A DNA stretch of 64,000 nucleotides from Lentzea sp. NBRC 105346 (GTDB lineage Bacteria; Actinomycetota; Actinomycetes; Mycobacteriales; Pseudonocardiaceae). The notes under the pieces were generated by a model. That model ran no database searches. It saw nothing but the letters and a program-made list of their open reading frames with translations, and was not told the DNA's origin. Shown here one piece after another: positions 1 to 8,698 of the stretch. The translations under genes were made by a program, and so were the position numbers. The first letter of the stretch is position 1. Each line of letters opens with the position of its first letter. The stretch is from contig NZ_BSTQ01000017.1 of NCBI RefSeq assembly GCF_030269605.1, forward strand, positions 62,001 to 126,000, in the 5' to 3' direction.

Positions 1-682
1 AGGCTCCGTCGATCGCGGCGGCCTCGTACTGCTGCCGGTCGATGCCCGCGAGCCCGGCGATGATCAGCACCATGTCGTACGGCGCGTGCTTCCAGATGCC
101 CACGGCCATCACGGACACCAGCGACTGGTCGGGGCTGTCGATGAACTCCCACGGCCCCAGGCCGATCCACGACAGCGCGGTGTTCACGAAACCGTCGGGC
201 GCCGGGTAGTAGAGCAGCCGCCAGATCTCGCCGATGACCGCGGTCGCGGCCACGACCGGCAGGAACACCGCGGAACGCACGAACCACAGCGACCGCGCGT
301 GACCCTCCAGCAGCAGCGCCAGGAAGAAGCCGAGGAACATCGACCCGAACGTCTGGCCCGCGGCGAGGATCAGCGTGTGCCAGATCGCGGCGGTGAACCG
401 GTCGTCGTCGAAGATCTTGGCGTAGTTCGCGAAGCCGACGAAGAGGTCGCCGAGGAACGGCCGGACCTCGAACATGCTGAGGCGGATGCCCTCCGCCATG
501 GGGATGTACTTGAAGACCAGGAAGATCAGGAAGGCCGGCGTGAGATAAAGCCATGGAACAAAGGTGGCTCCCGTGAGGCGGCGCCGGCGGCGCCGCCTCA
601 CGGGGTGGGTTTCGACGGCACCGCCGCCACTAGCCGTCGAGCCCACGTCTTGGGTGTCGCTGAGCGGTTGAACCGCCGTCAC
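1..682 (-). CDS. Carbohydrate ABC transporter permease (partial, MalF/UgpA type)
   Basis: Inner-membrane permease of a CUT1 sugar importer; the C-terminal end lies beyond the left edge. The GTG start at 682 overlaps the stop of the binding-protein gene (GTGA), so the two are translationally coupled. The translation shows an Arg-rich cytoplasmic tail of about 35 residues, several hydrophobic segments, and an EAA loop ending in YEAAAIDGA at the window edge, which is the contact site for the ATPase. Gene order binding protein-permease, divergent from an IclR regulator and uronate-oxidising enzymes, suggests import of a uronate or uronate-containing sugar. The family is clear; the substrate is inference. 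Confidence 0.9.
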   Translation of the reverse strand, partial: MTAVQPLSDTQDVGSTASGGGAVETHPVRRRRRRRLTGATFVPWLYLTPAFLIFLVFKYIPMAEGIRLSMFEVRPFLGDLFVGFANYAKIFDDDRFTAAIWHTLILAAGQTFGSMFLGFFLALLLEGHARSLWFVRSAVFLPVVAATAVIGEIWRLLYYPAPDGFVNTALSWIGLGPWEFIDSPDQSLVSVMAVGIWKHAPYDMVLIIAGLAGIDRQQYEAAAIDGA

Positions 683-2013
683 TGCGACGCCTTCTGGTTG
701 TCCAGTTCCTTCTTCAGGTTCTCCGCCAGCGCCTTGAGCTCACCCGCTACGTCCGGGCTGCACTTGGCGAAGATGGAGTTGAGCTTCTCGGAGGTCTGCT
801 GCCGGAACGGGGTGAAGTTCGGGACGCTCGGGAACGGCCGCGCCTGGTCGGCGTAGACCTTCGCCGTCGTGTTCCACCGCTCGTCGTTGTAGACCTCTTT
901 GGTGTTCACGTTCTTGTTGACCGACAGGCGCACGACCGGCTGCGGATCGCCCTTCATGCCCGCCTTCTGCGCGTCCGGCGTGATCAGGTACTCGGCGAGC
1001 TTCTTCTGCTCGGCCGTCTTCGCGGACCCGGCCATCAGGTAGATGTCCTCGCCCTCACCGAGCACAGTGGACCCGGCCGGCCCCTTCGGGGACTCGATGA
1101 CCTCGTACTTGTCCTTGCCCAGGGACTTGTCGAACCGGCCGAGCATGTACGGGCCGGTGAGGTAGATGCCGCTCTTGCCGGACTCGAACAGCGGGTGCGC
1201 GTCGTTCGTGCTCAACGTCAGCGCGCCCGGCTGGATGACCTTGTCGTCACAGAACAGCTTGCGCAGGTACTCGACGGACTTCACCGACTCCTGCGAGTCG
1301 ATCGCGACGGAGAACTTGCCGTTGCCCTGGTCCTTCAGGATGTCGCCGCCGCCCTGCCAGATGTAGCTGGCCGCCCACCAGGCGAGGTAGCCGCGGTCGG
1401 TGGTGCCGGGTACGAGCATCCCGTACGTGTCGGCCTGGCCGTTGCCGTCCGGGTCGTTCTTGGTGAACGCGTTCGCGAGGTCGGCCAGCTCGTCCCACGT
1501 CTTCGGAACCGGCTTGCCGAGCTTCTCGCGCCAGTCCTTGCGGATCAGCGTGATCATGGCCTGCGTCGAGTACGGCACGGCGTAGTACTTGCCGTCCGCG
1601 GCCTTCGCGTTGTTCCACGCGCGGTCGACGATGTCGCCGTTGCCCGCGATCGAGCCCTTGTCGACCTCGGTGACCCAGCCCTGCTTGACGAAGTTGCCGA
1701 GCGAGCCGGTGTCGTTGATGACGACGTCCGGCAGGTCCTTGGACGCGGCCCGCGCCTGCACCTGCTTGTCGAAGTCCTGGTAGATCGGCTTGTAGTCGAC
1801 CTTCACGCCGGTCTTGGCCTCGAAGTCCGCGAAGATCTTGGTGTAGACCTTGGCCGTGGCCTCGGTGCTGCGCGTCCAGACCTCAAGGGGCTTGTTGGGG
1901 TCCTTGTTGGACGTCGCCGCCGGTGTGGACGAGCCACAACCCGCAACCAGCACAGCGATCGCCGAGACCGCGGTGATCGACCAACGAGGCATCTTCAGGA
2001 CCGTCCGTTTCAC
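679..2013 (-). CDS. Extracellular sugar-binding lipoprotein of ABC importer
   Basis: Solute-binding protein of the family-1 sugar type, 444 residues. It has a lipoprotein signal with lipobox LVAGC (Cys26) followed by a Ser/Thr/Pro linker and a typical extracellular sugar-binding fold sequence (for example PDVVINDTGSLGNFVKQGW). The GTG start at 2013 lacks a clear ribosome site; an in-frame ATG at 1992 (residue 8) with GGACGG eight bases upstream also leaves a complete lipoprotein signal and may be the true start. An inverted repeat overlaps the GTG. It probably delivers a uronate-type sugar to the permease encoded just downstream. Substrate is inferred from context. Confidence 0.9.
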   Translation of the reverse strand: MKRTVLKMPRWSITAVSAIAVLVAGCGSSTPAATSNKDPNKPLEVWTRSTEATAKVYTKIFADFEAKTGVKVDYKPIYQDFDKQVQARAASKDLPDVVINDTGSLGNFVKQGWVTEVDKGSIAGNGDIVDRAWNNAKAADGKYYAVPYSTQAMITLIRKDWREKLGKPVPKTWDELADLANAFTKNDPDGNGQADTYGMLVPGTTDRGYLAWWAASYIWQGGGDILKDQGNGKFSVAIDSQESVKSVEYLRKLFCDDKVIQPGALTLSTNDAHPLFESGKSGIYLTGPYMLGRFDKSLGKDKYEVIESPKGPAGSTVLGEGEDIYLMAGSAKTAEQKKLAEYLITPDAQKAGMKGDPQPVVRLSVNKNVNTKEVYNDERWNTTAKVYADQARPFPSVPNFTPFRQQTSEKLNSIFAKCSPDVAGELKALAENLKKELDNQKASQ

Positions 2014-2050
2014 GTATGTGAACTAGGGTCGTACTTGTGAACGTGGTTCA
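2009..2050. promoter_or_regulatory. Candidate IclR operator pair between divergent genes
   Basis: Two short inverted repeats lie between the binding-protein gene and the IclR gene: TTCAC-4-GTGAA at 2009-2022 and TGAAC-3-GTTCA at 2038-2050. GTGAAC also occurs as a direct repeat at 2018 and 2037, 19 bases apart. The position between divergent units and the neighbouring IclR gene make these likely binding sites for that regulator; this is inference. Confidence 0.5.
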
Positions 2051-2116
2051 GGACTGTAAGAATCACCACAGCAACGTGTCAAGAGCGTGTTGCGGGTACG
2101 TTTCGCAGGAGGCCAG

Positions 2117-2890
2117 GTGACATCCCCAGCTCGTCCGGGCGCCGTAAAGAGCGCTGACCGAACGGTCGAACTACTCGAGGTTCTCTCGGCTTCCGACCGG
2201 CGCCTGACGCTCACCGAGCTGCACCGGGAGCTGAGCTACCCGAAGTCCAGCCTCTACATGCTGCTGCAGACGCTCGTCGCGCGCGGGTGGGTCGAGGTCG
2301 ACCCCGAGCGCGGCACCTACGGCATCGGCGTGCGCGCCCTGCTGGTCGGTACGTCCTACCTGGACCACGACCCCGTGGTGCGTGCCGCGATCCGCGTGAT
2401 GGAGCAGGTCCGCCAGGACGTCAACGAGACCGTGCACCTGGCGCGGCTCGACGGACCGGACGTCGTCTACCTGGCCAGCCGTGAGTCCGAGCACCACCTG
2501 CGCGTCGTCTCCCGCGTCGGCCGCCGGCTGCCCGCGCACTCCACGTCGCTGGGCAAGGCGCTGCTCGCGACGCGCACGCGCGACGAGGTCGAGCTGATCC
2601 TGCCCGCGGAACTGACGGCGCTGACGCCGAACACCGTGATCGACCGCACCGCGTTGCACGACCAGCTCGCGGGCTTCCGGAATGTCGGATATGCCCACGA
2701 ACGCGAAGAGAACACGCCTGGTCTCGGCTGCTTCGCCGTGGCCCTGCCGTACCGCAATCCCGTGATGGACGCTATGAGTTGCTCGGTGCCGTTGGGCAGA
2801 CTGGACCCCGACCACGAACGTCAGGTCGTCAGTGCCCTGCTGGACGCCGCCCGAACGATCACCGAGCTTCTCCGCCAGTTCGGTCGCTGA
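2117..2890 (+). CDS. IclR-family transcriptional regulator
   Basis: Cytoplasmic repressor/activator of 257 residues. An N-terminal winged helix-turn-helix (about residues 8-75, containing LTELHRELSYPKSSLYMLLQ) precedes an IclR effector-binding domain (SLGKALLA, GFRNVGYAHEREENTPGLGCFAVAL in part). The start is taken at GTG 2117 because a strong GGAGG (2108-2112) precedes it; upstream in-frame codons have no ribosome site. It is followed 44 bases later by uronate dehydrogenase and diverges from a sugar importer, so it likely controls both units in response to a sugar-acid ligand. Confidence 0.9.
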   Translation: MTSPARPGAVKSADRTVELLEVLSASDRRLTLTELHRELSYPKSSLYMLLQTLVARGWVEVDPERGTYGIGVRALLVGTSYLDHDPVVRAAIRVMEQVRQDVNETVHLARLDGPDVVYLASRESEHHLRVVSRVGRRLPAHSTSLGKALLATRTRDEVELILPAELTALTPNTVIDRTALHDQLAGFRNVGYAHEREENTPGLGCFAVALPYRNPVMDAMSCSVPLGRLDPDHERQVVSALLDAARTITELLRQFGR

Positions 2891-2934
2891 AAAGGTTTAC
2901 CGACAGACTGTCCAACACGGAGGGGTAACAACCC

Positions 2935-3759
2935 GTGACCGCACGCATCCTGATCACCGGCGCCGCCGGCGTGGTGGGAACGCTCATGCGTCCCCGTCTC
3001 GCGGCGGAGAACCGCGTCCTTCGGCTGCTGGACGTCGCCGAGCTGCCCGCGGCGCGGGACGGCGAGAACGTCGAGCTGCTGCAGGCGTCGGTGACCGACA
3101 TGGCCGCGATGGAGTCGGCCATGAAGGACGTGGACGCCGTCATCCACCTCGGCGGGCACAGCCTGGAGAACACGTGGGAGAACATCCTGCGGGTCAACAT
3201 CGACGGCACGCACACCGTGCTGGAGGCGGCCCGCAGGCAGGGCGTCCGGCGGGTGATCCTGGCGTCGTCCAACCACGCCGTCGGCTACGTCGAACGCGCC
3301 TCGGGTGAGGCGGGCGACTACCTGTTCCCGCGCCCGGACACCTACTACGGCGTCAGCAAGGTCGCCGTCGAGGCGCTCGGCAGCATGTACGCCGACCGCT
3401 ACGGCCTCGACGTGATCACCATCCGGATCGGCTCGTGCTTCGAACGGCCGAAGGACGTCCGGATGCTCTCGACCTGGCTCTCCCCCGACGACGGCGCGCG
3501 CCTGTTCGAGGCGTGCCTTTCCGTGCCCGCACCGGGTTTCCGGATCGTCTGGGGTGTGTCGGACAACGACCGCCGCTGGTTCTCTTTGGACGAAGCACAC
3601 GCTCTGGGGTACGAGTCGAAGGACAACTCCGAGGTGTACGCGGCCGAGGTGCTCGCCGAGCACGGTGAGCTCGATCCTTCGTCGTACGCCGCGAAGTACG
3701 TGGGTGGCGCCTGGTGCGGCCCCGAGTTCGACACCGCAGTCAAGGAGGCAGGACGTTGA
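2935..3759 (+). CDS. udh: Uronate dehydrogenase (NAD-dependent)
   Basis: Short-chain dehydrogenase/epimerase-fold enzyme that oxidises glucuronate or galacturonate to the aldarolactone. Residues 7-15 carry the NAD-binding TGAAGVVG, and Y138/K142 form the YxxxK catalytic pair (YYGVSK). Blocks typical of bacterial uronate dehydrogenases are present: ASSNHAVGY, RIGSCF, RMLSTWLSPDD, VWGVSDNDRRW and GYESKDNSEV. Length 274 matches the family. GTG start with GGAGGGG upstream. Its stop overlaps the start of the following aldehyde dehydrogenase. The intermediate dehydratases of the oxidative uronate pathway are not in this window and may lie to the left. Confidence 0.88.
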   Translation: MTARILITGAAGVVGTLMRPRLAAENRVLRLLDVAELPAARDGENVELLQASVTDMAAMESAMKDVDAVIHLGGHSLENTWENILRVNIDGTHTVLEAARRQGVRRVILASSNHAVGYVERASGEAGDYLFPRPDTYYGVSKVAVEALGSMYADRYGLDVITIRIGSCFERPKDVRMLSTWLSPDDGARLFEACLSVPAPGFRIVWGVSDNDRRWFSLDEAHALGYESKDNSEVYAAEVLAEHGELDPSSYAAKYVGGAWCGPEFDTAVKEAGR

Positions 3760-5243
3760 GCAGCGTTGTTCAGGGCTTCAACCCGCGCACCGGGGAGCCG
3801 TTCGGTGACGGGGTCCCGAAGACCTCGGACAGCGAGGTCGACCGGATCGCTTCGGCCGCGGCAGCCGCTTTCGGGCCGTGGTCTTCGTTGCCGGCCACCG
3901 AACGCGCGGATGTGCTGGACTCGCTTGCGGACGCGCTGGACGCATCGTCCGAGCTGTTGATCACCACGGCCGACACGGAGACGGCACTGGGCGTGCCGCG
4001 GCTGACCGTGGAGCTCAAGCGCACCACCAACCAGATCCGGCTGTTCGGCGAGGTGCTGCGCGAGGGCAGCTACGTCGAGGCCACCTTGGACACGGCCAAC
4101 CCGGACATCATCCCGCCGCGGCCGGTGCTGCGGCGCGTGCTGCGTCCACTCGGGCCGGTCGCGGTGTTCTCCGCGTCCAACTTCCCGTTCGCCTTCTCCG
4201 TCGCCGGCGGCGACACGGCGTCCGCGCTGGCGTCGGGTTGTCCCGTTGTGGTGAAGGCACATTCGGCGCACCCGCGGACCTCCGTGGAGACCGCGCGCGT
4301 GGTCGCTTCCGTTCTCCCAGAAGGTGTTTTCGGGATCGTCTACGGCACCGAGTCCGGTCGCGCTCTGGTGCAGCACCCGGCGATCAAGGCGGCGGGCTTC
4401 ACCGGTTCGACCGGCGGCGGGCGGGCTTTGTTCGACCTGGCGCAGGGCCGTCCGGACCCGATCCCGTTCTACGGCGAGCTGGGCAGCGTGAACCCGACGG
4501 TGATCCTGCCGGGTGCCGCTACTCCGGACATCGCGGCGGGTTTCGCGCAGTCGCTGACGATGGGCGTCGGCCAGTTCTGCACCAACCCCGGCCTGGTGTT
4601 CGCGCCCGCGTCCATCGTGTCCGCACTGGGTGAGGCCGTCGCCGCCTCCGGTGGTGGCGCGATGCTCAACGAGCGCATGTGCGACTCCTACCGCGCGTCG
4701 ACCGACGCCCTGGCCGCCAGCGACCTGGTGACCGTGGTGTCGACCGGCACGAAGCCGGACGAGGCGTGGGCCGTCGAGCCGCGGCTGTTCACCGTGCCGC
4801 TGGAGACGTTCCGCGACAACCTGGAGAAGCTGACCGAGGAGCACTTCGGTCCGGCCGGCATCGTGGTCACCTACTCCGACCCGGCCGATCTGGTCGATGT
4901 GCTGCGGCGGCTGCCCGGCACCTTGACCGGCACCGTGCACGCGGCCCCGTCCGATCACGAGGCAGCCGGTGTCATCGCGGAGGCGTTGCGGCACATCGCG
5001 GGCCGGCTGATCTTCAACGCGTGGCCGACGGGTGTCGCCGTCGCGTGGGGCCAGCACCACGGCGGTCCGTGGCCGGCGACGACGAACCCGCTGCACACCT
5101 CGGTCGGCGCCACGTCGATCCGGCGGTGGATCGCGCCGGTCACCTACCAGTCGTGGCCGGACGAGCTGCTGCCGCCCGAGCTGCAGGACGCCAACCCCCT
5201 CAACATCCCCCGCCGCATCGACGGAGTCCTCGGTACCCACTGA
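3756..5243 (+). CDS. Aldehyde dehydrogenase, 2-oxoglutarate semialdehyde type
   Basis: NAD(P)-dependent aldehyde dehydrogenase of 495 residues. Catalytic Cys275 lies in GVGQFCTNPG and the general-base Glu241 in YGELGSVN; the cofactor site includes FSASNFPFAFSVAGGDTASA. These features resemble ketoglutarate semialdehyde dehydrogenases, which finish oxidative hexuronate/pentose pathways by making 2-oxoglutarate. The start is TTG 3756, overlapping the udh stop (TTGA) and preceded by GGAGG at 3743-3747, so translation is coupled to udh. An upstream ATG at 3714 is a frame extension without a ribosome site. Function is supported by context as well as motifs; the exact substrate is inferred. Confidence 0.88.
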   Translation: MSSVVQGFNPRTGEPFGDGVPKTSDSEVDRIASAAAAAFGPWSSLPATERADVLDSLADALDASSELLITTADTETALGVPRLTVELKRTTNQIRLFGEVLREGSYVEATLDTANPDIIPPRPVLRRVLRPLGPVAVFSASNFPFAFSVAGGDTASALASGCPVVVKAHSAHPRTSVETARVVASVLPEGVFGIVYGTESGRALVQHPAIKAAGFTGSTGGGRALFDLAQGRPDPIPFYGELGSVNPTVILPGAATPDIAAGFAQSLTMGVGQFCTNPGLVFAPASIVSALGEAVAASGGGAMLNERMCDSYRASTDALAASDLVTVVSTGTKPDEAWAVEPRLFTVPLETFRDNLEKLTEEHFGPAGIVVTYSDPADLVDVLRRLPGTLTGTVHAAPSDHEAAGVIAEALRHIAGRLIFNAWPTGVAVAWGQHHGGPWPATTNPLHTSVGATSIRRWIAPVTYQSWPDELLPPELQDANPLNIPRRIDGVLGTH

Positions 5244-5294
5244 CCGTTATGGCCACCATGACGGACTTGAGGTCCGTCATGGTGGCCATAACGG
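5244..5294. terminator. Perfect 23-bp hairpin between convergent genes
   Basis: Arms 5244-5266 and 5272-5294 are exact reverse complements with loop TTGAG. The repeat begins at the base after the aldehyde dehydrogenase stop and ends five bases from the stop of the leftward STAND gene, so it can terminate both transcripts. No T-run follows on either strand. Confidence 0.8.
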
Positions 5295-5298
5295 TTCC

Positions 5299-7416
5299 TC
5301 AGTGCGGCCGGGACTCGACCAGCCGGCGGACGATCTGGTGGTCGGCGCCGTGGGCGTGGGCCCACGCGGCGGTGATCTCGTCGTACCAACGCAACGCGTC
5401 GGCCCGCTGCCCGGTAGCGATGAGGTGCGGCACCAGGTGTGAGAGCGCCTCGAACGTCTCGGGATGCGTGTCCCCCAGCGCGACCCGGCGCGCGAAGAAC
5501 ACCATCAGATAGCACTTTGCCGCGTCACCTCGTTGCCCCGCGGCGGCGTGGGCCTCGGCCAGGCACCACAGAGTGTTCAAGGTGTCACGGTGCTGATCTC
5601 CGAGAACCTTGCCCTGCTTCACCCAGGCGGTCCCGAGCCAGCTGATCGCGTCGGCGGTCCGACCGGCCTTGAGGTAGGCGTTGCCTACGTTGCGCGTCGC
5701 GAGCAACGTCAGCGGCGCGTCATCGCCCTCGCAGCGCCGATATGTCTCTGCCGCGGTCTGCGCCCACTGGATCCCGTCCGCCACGCGGCCCACCGCGAGG
5801 CACGCCGATGCCAGCGCGGACGCGGCGGTCGCGGATTCGATGTGGATCACGCCGTACAGCTTCTGCGTGCCCTTCAACGCGAGGTCCGTCAGTTCGACGG
5901 CCTCGTTCGACCGCCCGTCCTGCAGGTAGGCGATGCCCAGTTCGCGCATCGCGCGCAGGGTGCCGGGGTCCATCGTGCCGAACGTCCGCTGCCTCGTCTG
6001 CAGCTCCCACTCCAGCATCGGGATCGCTTCGGACGTCCGGCCCGACTTCCGGAACAGTTCCGCGGCCCGGTGCATCACCGCCATCGTGGCCGGGTCCATG
6101 TCCCCCAGCACCCGCCGGTGTTCGGCCAGGGATTTCGTGACCCACGGGATCGCCTCCGCGAACCGGTCCGCCTGCACGAGCGCGCTCTCCAGGTGGACCA
6201 GCGCGTCGAGCGTGGTGCGGTGGTCCGGGCCGAGCACCGCCACGCAGTCCTCGTACACGGTGTGCGCCAGCGGGATCGCGCGGTCGAACGCGGCGGTCAT
6301 CACGAGGTGGCCGACCGTCCAGTTCCGCAGGACCAGCAAACCGCGGGTCTCGCTCGGCAGCGGGTCGGCGTTGTGCCGCAGCTCCTCGACGTGCCGGACG
6401 AGCTCGTCGCCGAAGACCCGGTGCTGCCAGGCCTGCGCCGGGTCGGGCACGACCCGGACGAGCCGCGCGATCTCCATGTCCAGCACACCCGAGTACCGGC
6501 CGTTCGCCTTGAGGTGTTCGCGGACCATCCGTTGCGTCTCCGGGCGGATCACGACCGCGCCCTCGCCGGCGAACTCGATCACCGACGCCTCGTGCAGCGC
6601 GGCCAGCTCGCGGCCGACCGCGGCTGGATCCCGCTTCGCGTCGAGAATCCGCCGGTCGACACCGTCCGCCGACAGCACTGCCAGCGTCGCGAGCACCTCG
6701 CTCCCGAGGAACGGCTCCACGGCGATCCACTCGGACCCGAACCTGCGGACCCGCTCCAGGTAGGCCGCCGGATCCCAGCCCGCGCGGATCTTCGCCGCGG
6801 CCTGGGCGAGCGCCAGCGGCAGGAACCCCAGTTCGGCGGCGAGCTCAAGGGTTCCGCCCGCAGATTGGACGAAACCCAGCGCGGTCTGTTCGTCGAACAC
6901 CGGCACTTCGACGTTGCGTCCCAGCTCGCCGACCGGCCTGGTGATCACCACCTGGGCCGTGCCCTCGGCAGGCAGATAGGGCGCCACAAGGCCGAGGTCG
7001 GCGACGTCGTCGAACACCAGCAACGCCGGGGTCCGCTTGCTCTGCAGGTGATCGCGTACCCGCGCGCCCGCGTCGTCGGTCCGCAGCCCGAGCCGGTCGG
7101 CGAGCTGGATCATGCCCGCCAGCAACCGGTCCGCGGACTCGGCGTTGATCCACGCGACGGTCCAGCCGTCCCGGACCCGCCGCCGCGCGTACTCGGCCGC
7201 GACCTGCGTCTTGCCGACGCCCGGCGGTCCGGTGAGCGTGCAGACGCCTGCGTCGTCGAGCACGATTCCGCGCGACTGGAAGTGCGGCGGCTCGTGCGGG
7301 ATCAGGCCGACGACGACGGGCCCGTCCGGTGGCGGCGCGTGGAAGTGCACGTCGCCGTGGATCGCACCGGCCTGCACCACGTTGTCGGCCTGGCCGCTGA
7401 ACACGTTCCCGGTCAC
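5299..7416 (-). CDS. STAND P-loop ATPase with TPR repeats
   Basis: Protein of 705 residues in the NB-ARC/TPR class common in actinomycetes. The N-terminus contains the low-complexity stretch NVVQAGAIHGDVHFH, then a P-loop GPPGVGKT (residues 63-70), a Walker B region ALLVFDDVADLG, and an NB-ARC core to about residue 330. Helical tetratricopeptide repeats fill the C-terminal half (for example TVYEDCVAVLGPDHRTTLDA). There is no added N-terminal effector domain such as TIR, protease or SARP. GTG start with GGAGGGGGA upstream. Such proteins act as signal-dependent switches or scaffolds; the ligand and output are unknown. Confidence 0.8.
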   Translation of the reverse strand: MTGNVFSGQADNVVQAGAIHGDVHFHAPPPDGPVVVGLIPHEPPHFQSRGIVLDDAGVCTLTGPPGVGKTQVAAEYARRRVRDGWTVAWINAESADRLLAGMIQLADRLGLRTDDAGARVRDHLQSKRTPALLVFDDVADLGLVAPYLPAEGTAQVVITRPVGELGRNVEVPVFDEQTALGFVQSAGGTLELAAELGFLPLALAQAAAKIRAGWDPAAYLERVRRFGSEWIAVEPFLGSEVLATLAVLSADGVDRRILDAKRDPAAVGRELAALHEASVIEFAGEGAVVIRPETQRMVREHLKANGRYSGVLDMEIARLVRVVPDPAQAWQHRVFGDELVRHVEELRHNADPLPSETRGLLVLRNWTVGHLVMTAAFDRAIPLAHTVYEDCVAVLGPDHRTTLDALVHLESALVQADRFAEAIPWVTKSLAEHRRVLGDMDPATMAVMHRAAELFRKSGRTSEAIPMLEWELQTRQRTFGTMDPGTLRAMRELGIAYLQDGRSNEAVELTDLALKGTQKLYGVIHIESATAASALASACLAVGRVADGIQWAQTAAETYRRCEGDDAPLTLLATRNVGNAYLKAGRTADAISWLGTAWVKQGKVLGDQHRDTLNTLWCLAEAHAAAGQRGDAAKCYLMVFFARRVALGDTHPETFEALSHLVPHLIATGQRADALRWYDEITAAWAHAHGADHQIVRRLVESRPH

Positions 7417-7495
7417 CGAAATCCCCCTCCGCCCCGGCCTCAGGTTACCGGCTGATCACAGCTCGGAAAGCGCTTTGCTCACACCGAGCGAACTT

Positions 7496-7508
7496 CCGCC
7501 ACTGGCGG
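7496..7508. promoter_or_regulatory. Palindrome in divergent promoter region
   Basis: CCGCCA-C-TGGCGG is a perfect palindrome located between the STAND ATPase gene and the rightward gene at 7525, 16 bases before that start. It may be an operator or a start-site hairpin. No regulator can be assigned. Confidence 0.3.
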
Positions 7509-7524
7509 TAGTTTGTGCGGCGCT

Positions 7525-8232
7525 ATGTCGATCAATGTCTGGCTCGACCGCAGCGAGCAACTCCTGGCGGGTACCGAGATCTACCGCTCCCATCGGAAGT
7601 TCACGTGGTGGGACTACACATCCGCGCACAGCAGACTGCTGCTGCGCTGCGACGGCGGCACCGACTGGACCCGGATCGACATCCTGTTCAAGTCGGTCTA
7701 CGTGATGAAGGTCCGCAGCAACTACAACGGGCTGCACATCCGTTGCGCCACAACGGCCGAGCAGGAGCACATCCAGCGCGACACCCCGGGGATCACCTAC
7801 TTCGACCCGGCGGAGAGCGAGTTCGACCTCGGGTCGCGGTACTTCATCCTCGACGACGGCAGCGGCGAGCTGGACTACGTCGTCGCGCAGGCCATCGGGT
7901 GGCACGAGGACCACGCGCGCGGCGAGCCGAGCTACTTCGCGCAGCACTGCGACACCCCGCCGTGGGCGCGGACCGCGCTGGACGGCGCGAACGGTGGCTT
8001 CGACACTCCAATTGCGACGGTCAGCGAGTTCGTCGACACAATCGTGATGCCGGAGCACTCGATACCGGCCGAACGGACGCGCTACCGGTTCATCTACGTC
8101 GTCATGGGCCCCGAGCCGCACGCGTACGGCGCGTTCCTCACCCGCGACGAGGCCGAGCGCAACCGGCAGCAGCTGACGCACCGCTACCCGACGGGCCGGT
8201 TCACGATCGACGCCACCCCGGTCCGCATCTAG
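7525..8232 (+). CDS. Uncharacterised protein
   Basis: A 235-residue soluble protein that I do not recognise. It begins MSINVWLDRSEQLL at ATG 7525 (a TTG four codons earlier is possible). It is rich in aromatic residues (FTWWDYTSAHSRLLLRC, ITYFDPAESEFDLGSRYF) and has no signal peptide or membrane segment. The N-terminal half has an immunity-like or sensory beta-rich look, but no motif is decisive. It diverges from the STAND ATPase and is followed ten bases later by a second small protein. Codon use is normal for the window, which supports a real gene. Confidence 0.7.
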   Translation: MSINVWLDRSEQLLAGTEIYRSHRKFTWWDYTSAHSRLLLRCDGGTDWTRIDILFKSVYVMKVRSNYNGLHIRCATTAEQEHIQRDTPGITYFDPAESEFDLGSRYFILDDGSGELDYVVAQAIGWHEDHARGEPSYFAQHCDTPPWARTALDGANGGFDTPIATVSEFVDTIVMPEHSIPAERTRYRFIYVVMGPEPHAYGAFLTRDEAERNRQQLTHRYPTGRFTIDATPVRI

Positions 8233-8235
8233 CCT
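8207..8235 (+). promoter_or_regulatory. Possible promoter at end of preceding gene
   Basis: TCGACG at 8207-8212 and TAGCCT at 8230-8235 are separated by 17 bases; the TAG is also the stop codon of the upstream gene. The -10-like box ends seven bases before the ATG at 8243, consistent with a leaderless transcript. A GGAG at 8236 offers an alternative ribosome site. Confidence 0.35.
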
Positions 8236-8242
8236 GGAGCAC

Positions 8243-8698
8243 ATGCTGGAAGCTCGAAGAATCAGCTTGTGGCGCAGCCAGTACGAGCTCAGCTCGGACG
8301 GCACGCGGATCGCGACCTGGCACGACCGGCTGTGGCGCAACGGCGGCACCCTCGAGCTGGAGGGCCGCCGCTACGAGGTGAAGTCGAACCTGTTCGCCAC
8401 GCGCTACGAGATGACCGACGAGGCGGGCGAGGTCGTCGCCGTCGCGGACCGCATCGGCCGCAAGCGGTGGACCGTCGAGTCGAACGGGCAGCTGTACCGG
8501 TTCCGGCGCGCCTCATGGTGGCGGCACGAGGAGCAGCTCCTCGAAGGCGACCAGCCGATCGGTTCGGTGAAGCGGGTGAGCGCGTGGCGCAGTGACGCCG
8601 TCGCGGACCTGCCCGGCCTGCCGCTGCCGTTGCAGGTCTTCGTGTTCACCATCGTGCTGACGGCCTGGGACGCCCAGGCGGCCGCCGCGAGCTCTTGA
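8243..8698 (+). CDS. Tubby/LURP-one-like small protein
   Basis: A 151-residue protein without signal peptide. Its alternating short strands (SQYELSSDGTRIATWHDRL, RYEVKSNLFATRYEMTDEAG, DRIGRKRWTVESNGQLYRF) resemble the tubby-C/LURP-one/scramblase-like beta-barrel fold, in which each strand pair restates a feature of the previous one. A hydrophobic C-terminal helix (PLPLQVFVFTIVLTAWDAQ) is compatible with a buried central helix, as in that fold. Function is unknown. It sits between an uncharacterised gene and a MerR sensor whose -35 box overlaps its stop codon. Fold assignment is inference from sequence pattern. Confidence 0.65.
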   Translation: MLEARRISLWRSQYELSSDGTRIATWHDRLWRNGGTLELEGRRYEVKSNLFATRYEMTDEAGEVVAVADRIGRKRWTVESNGQLYRFRRASWWRHEEQLLEGDQPIGSVKRVSAWRSDAVADLPGLPLPLQVFVFTIVLTAWDAQAAAASS

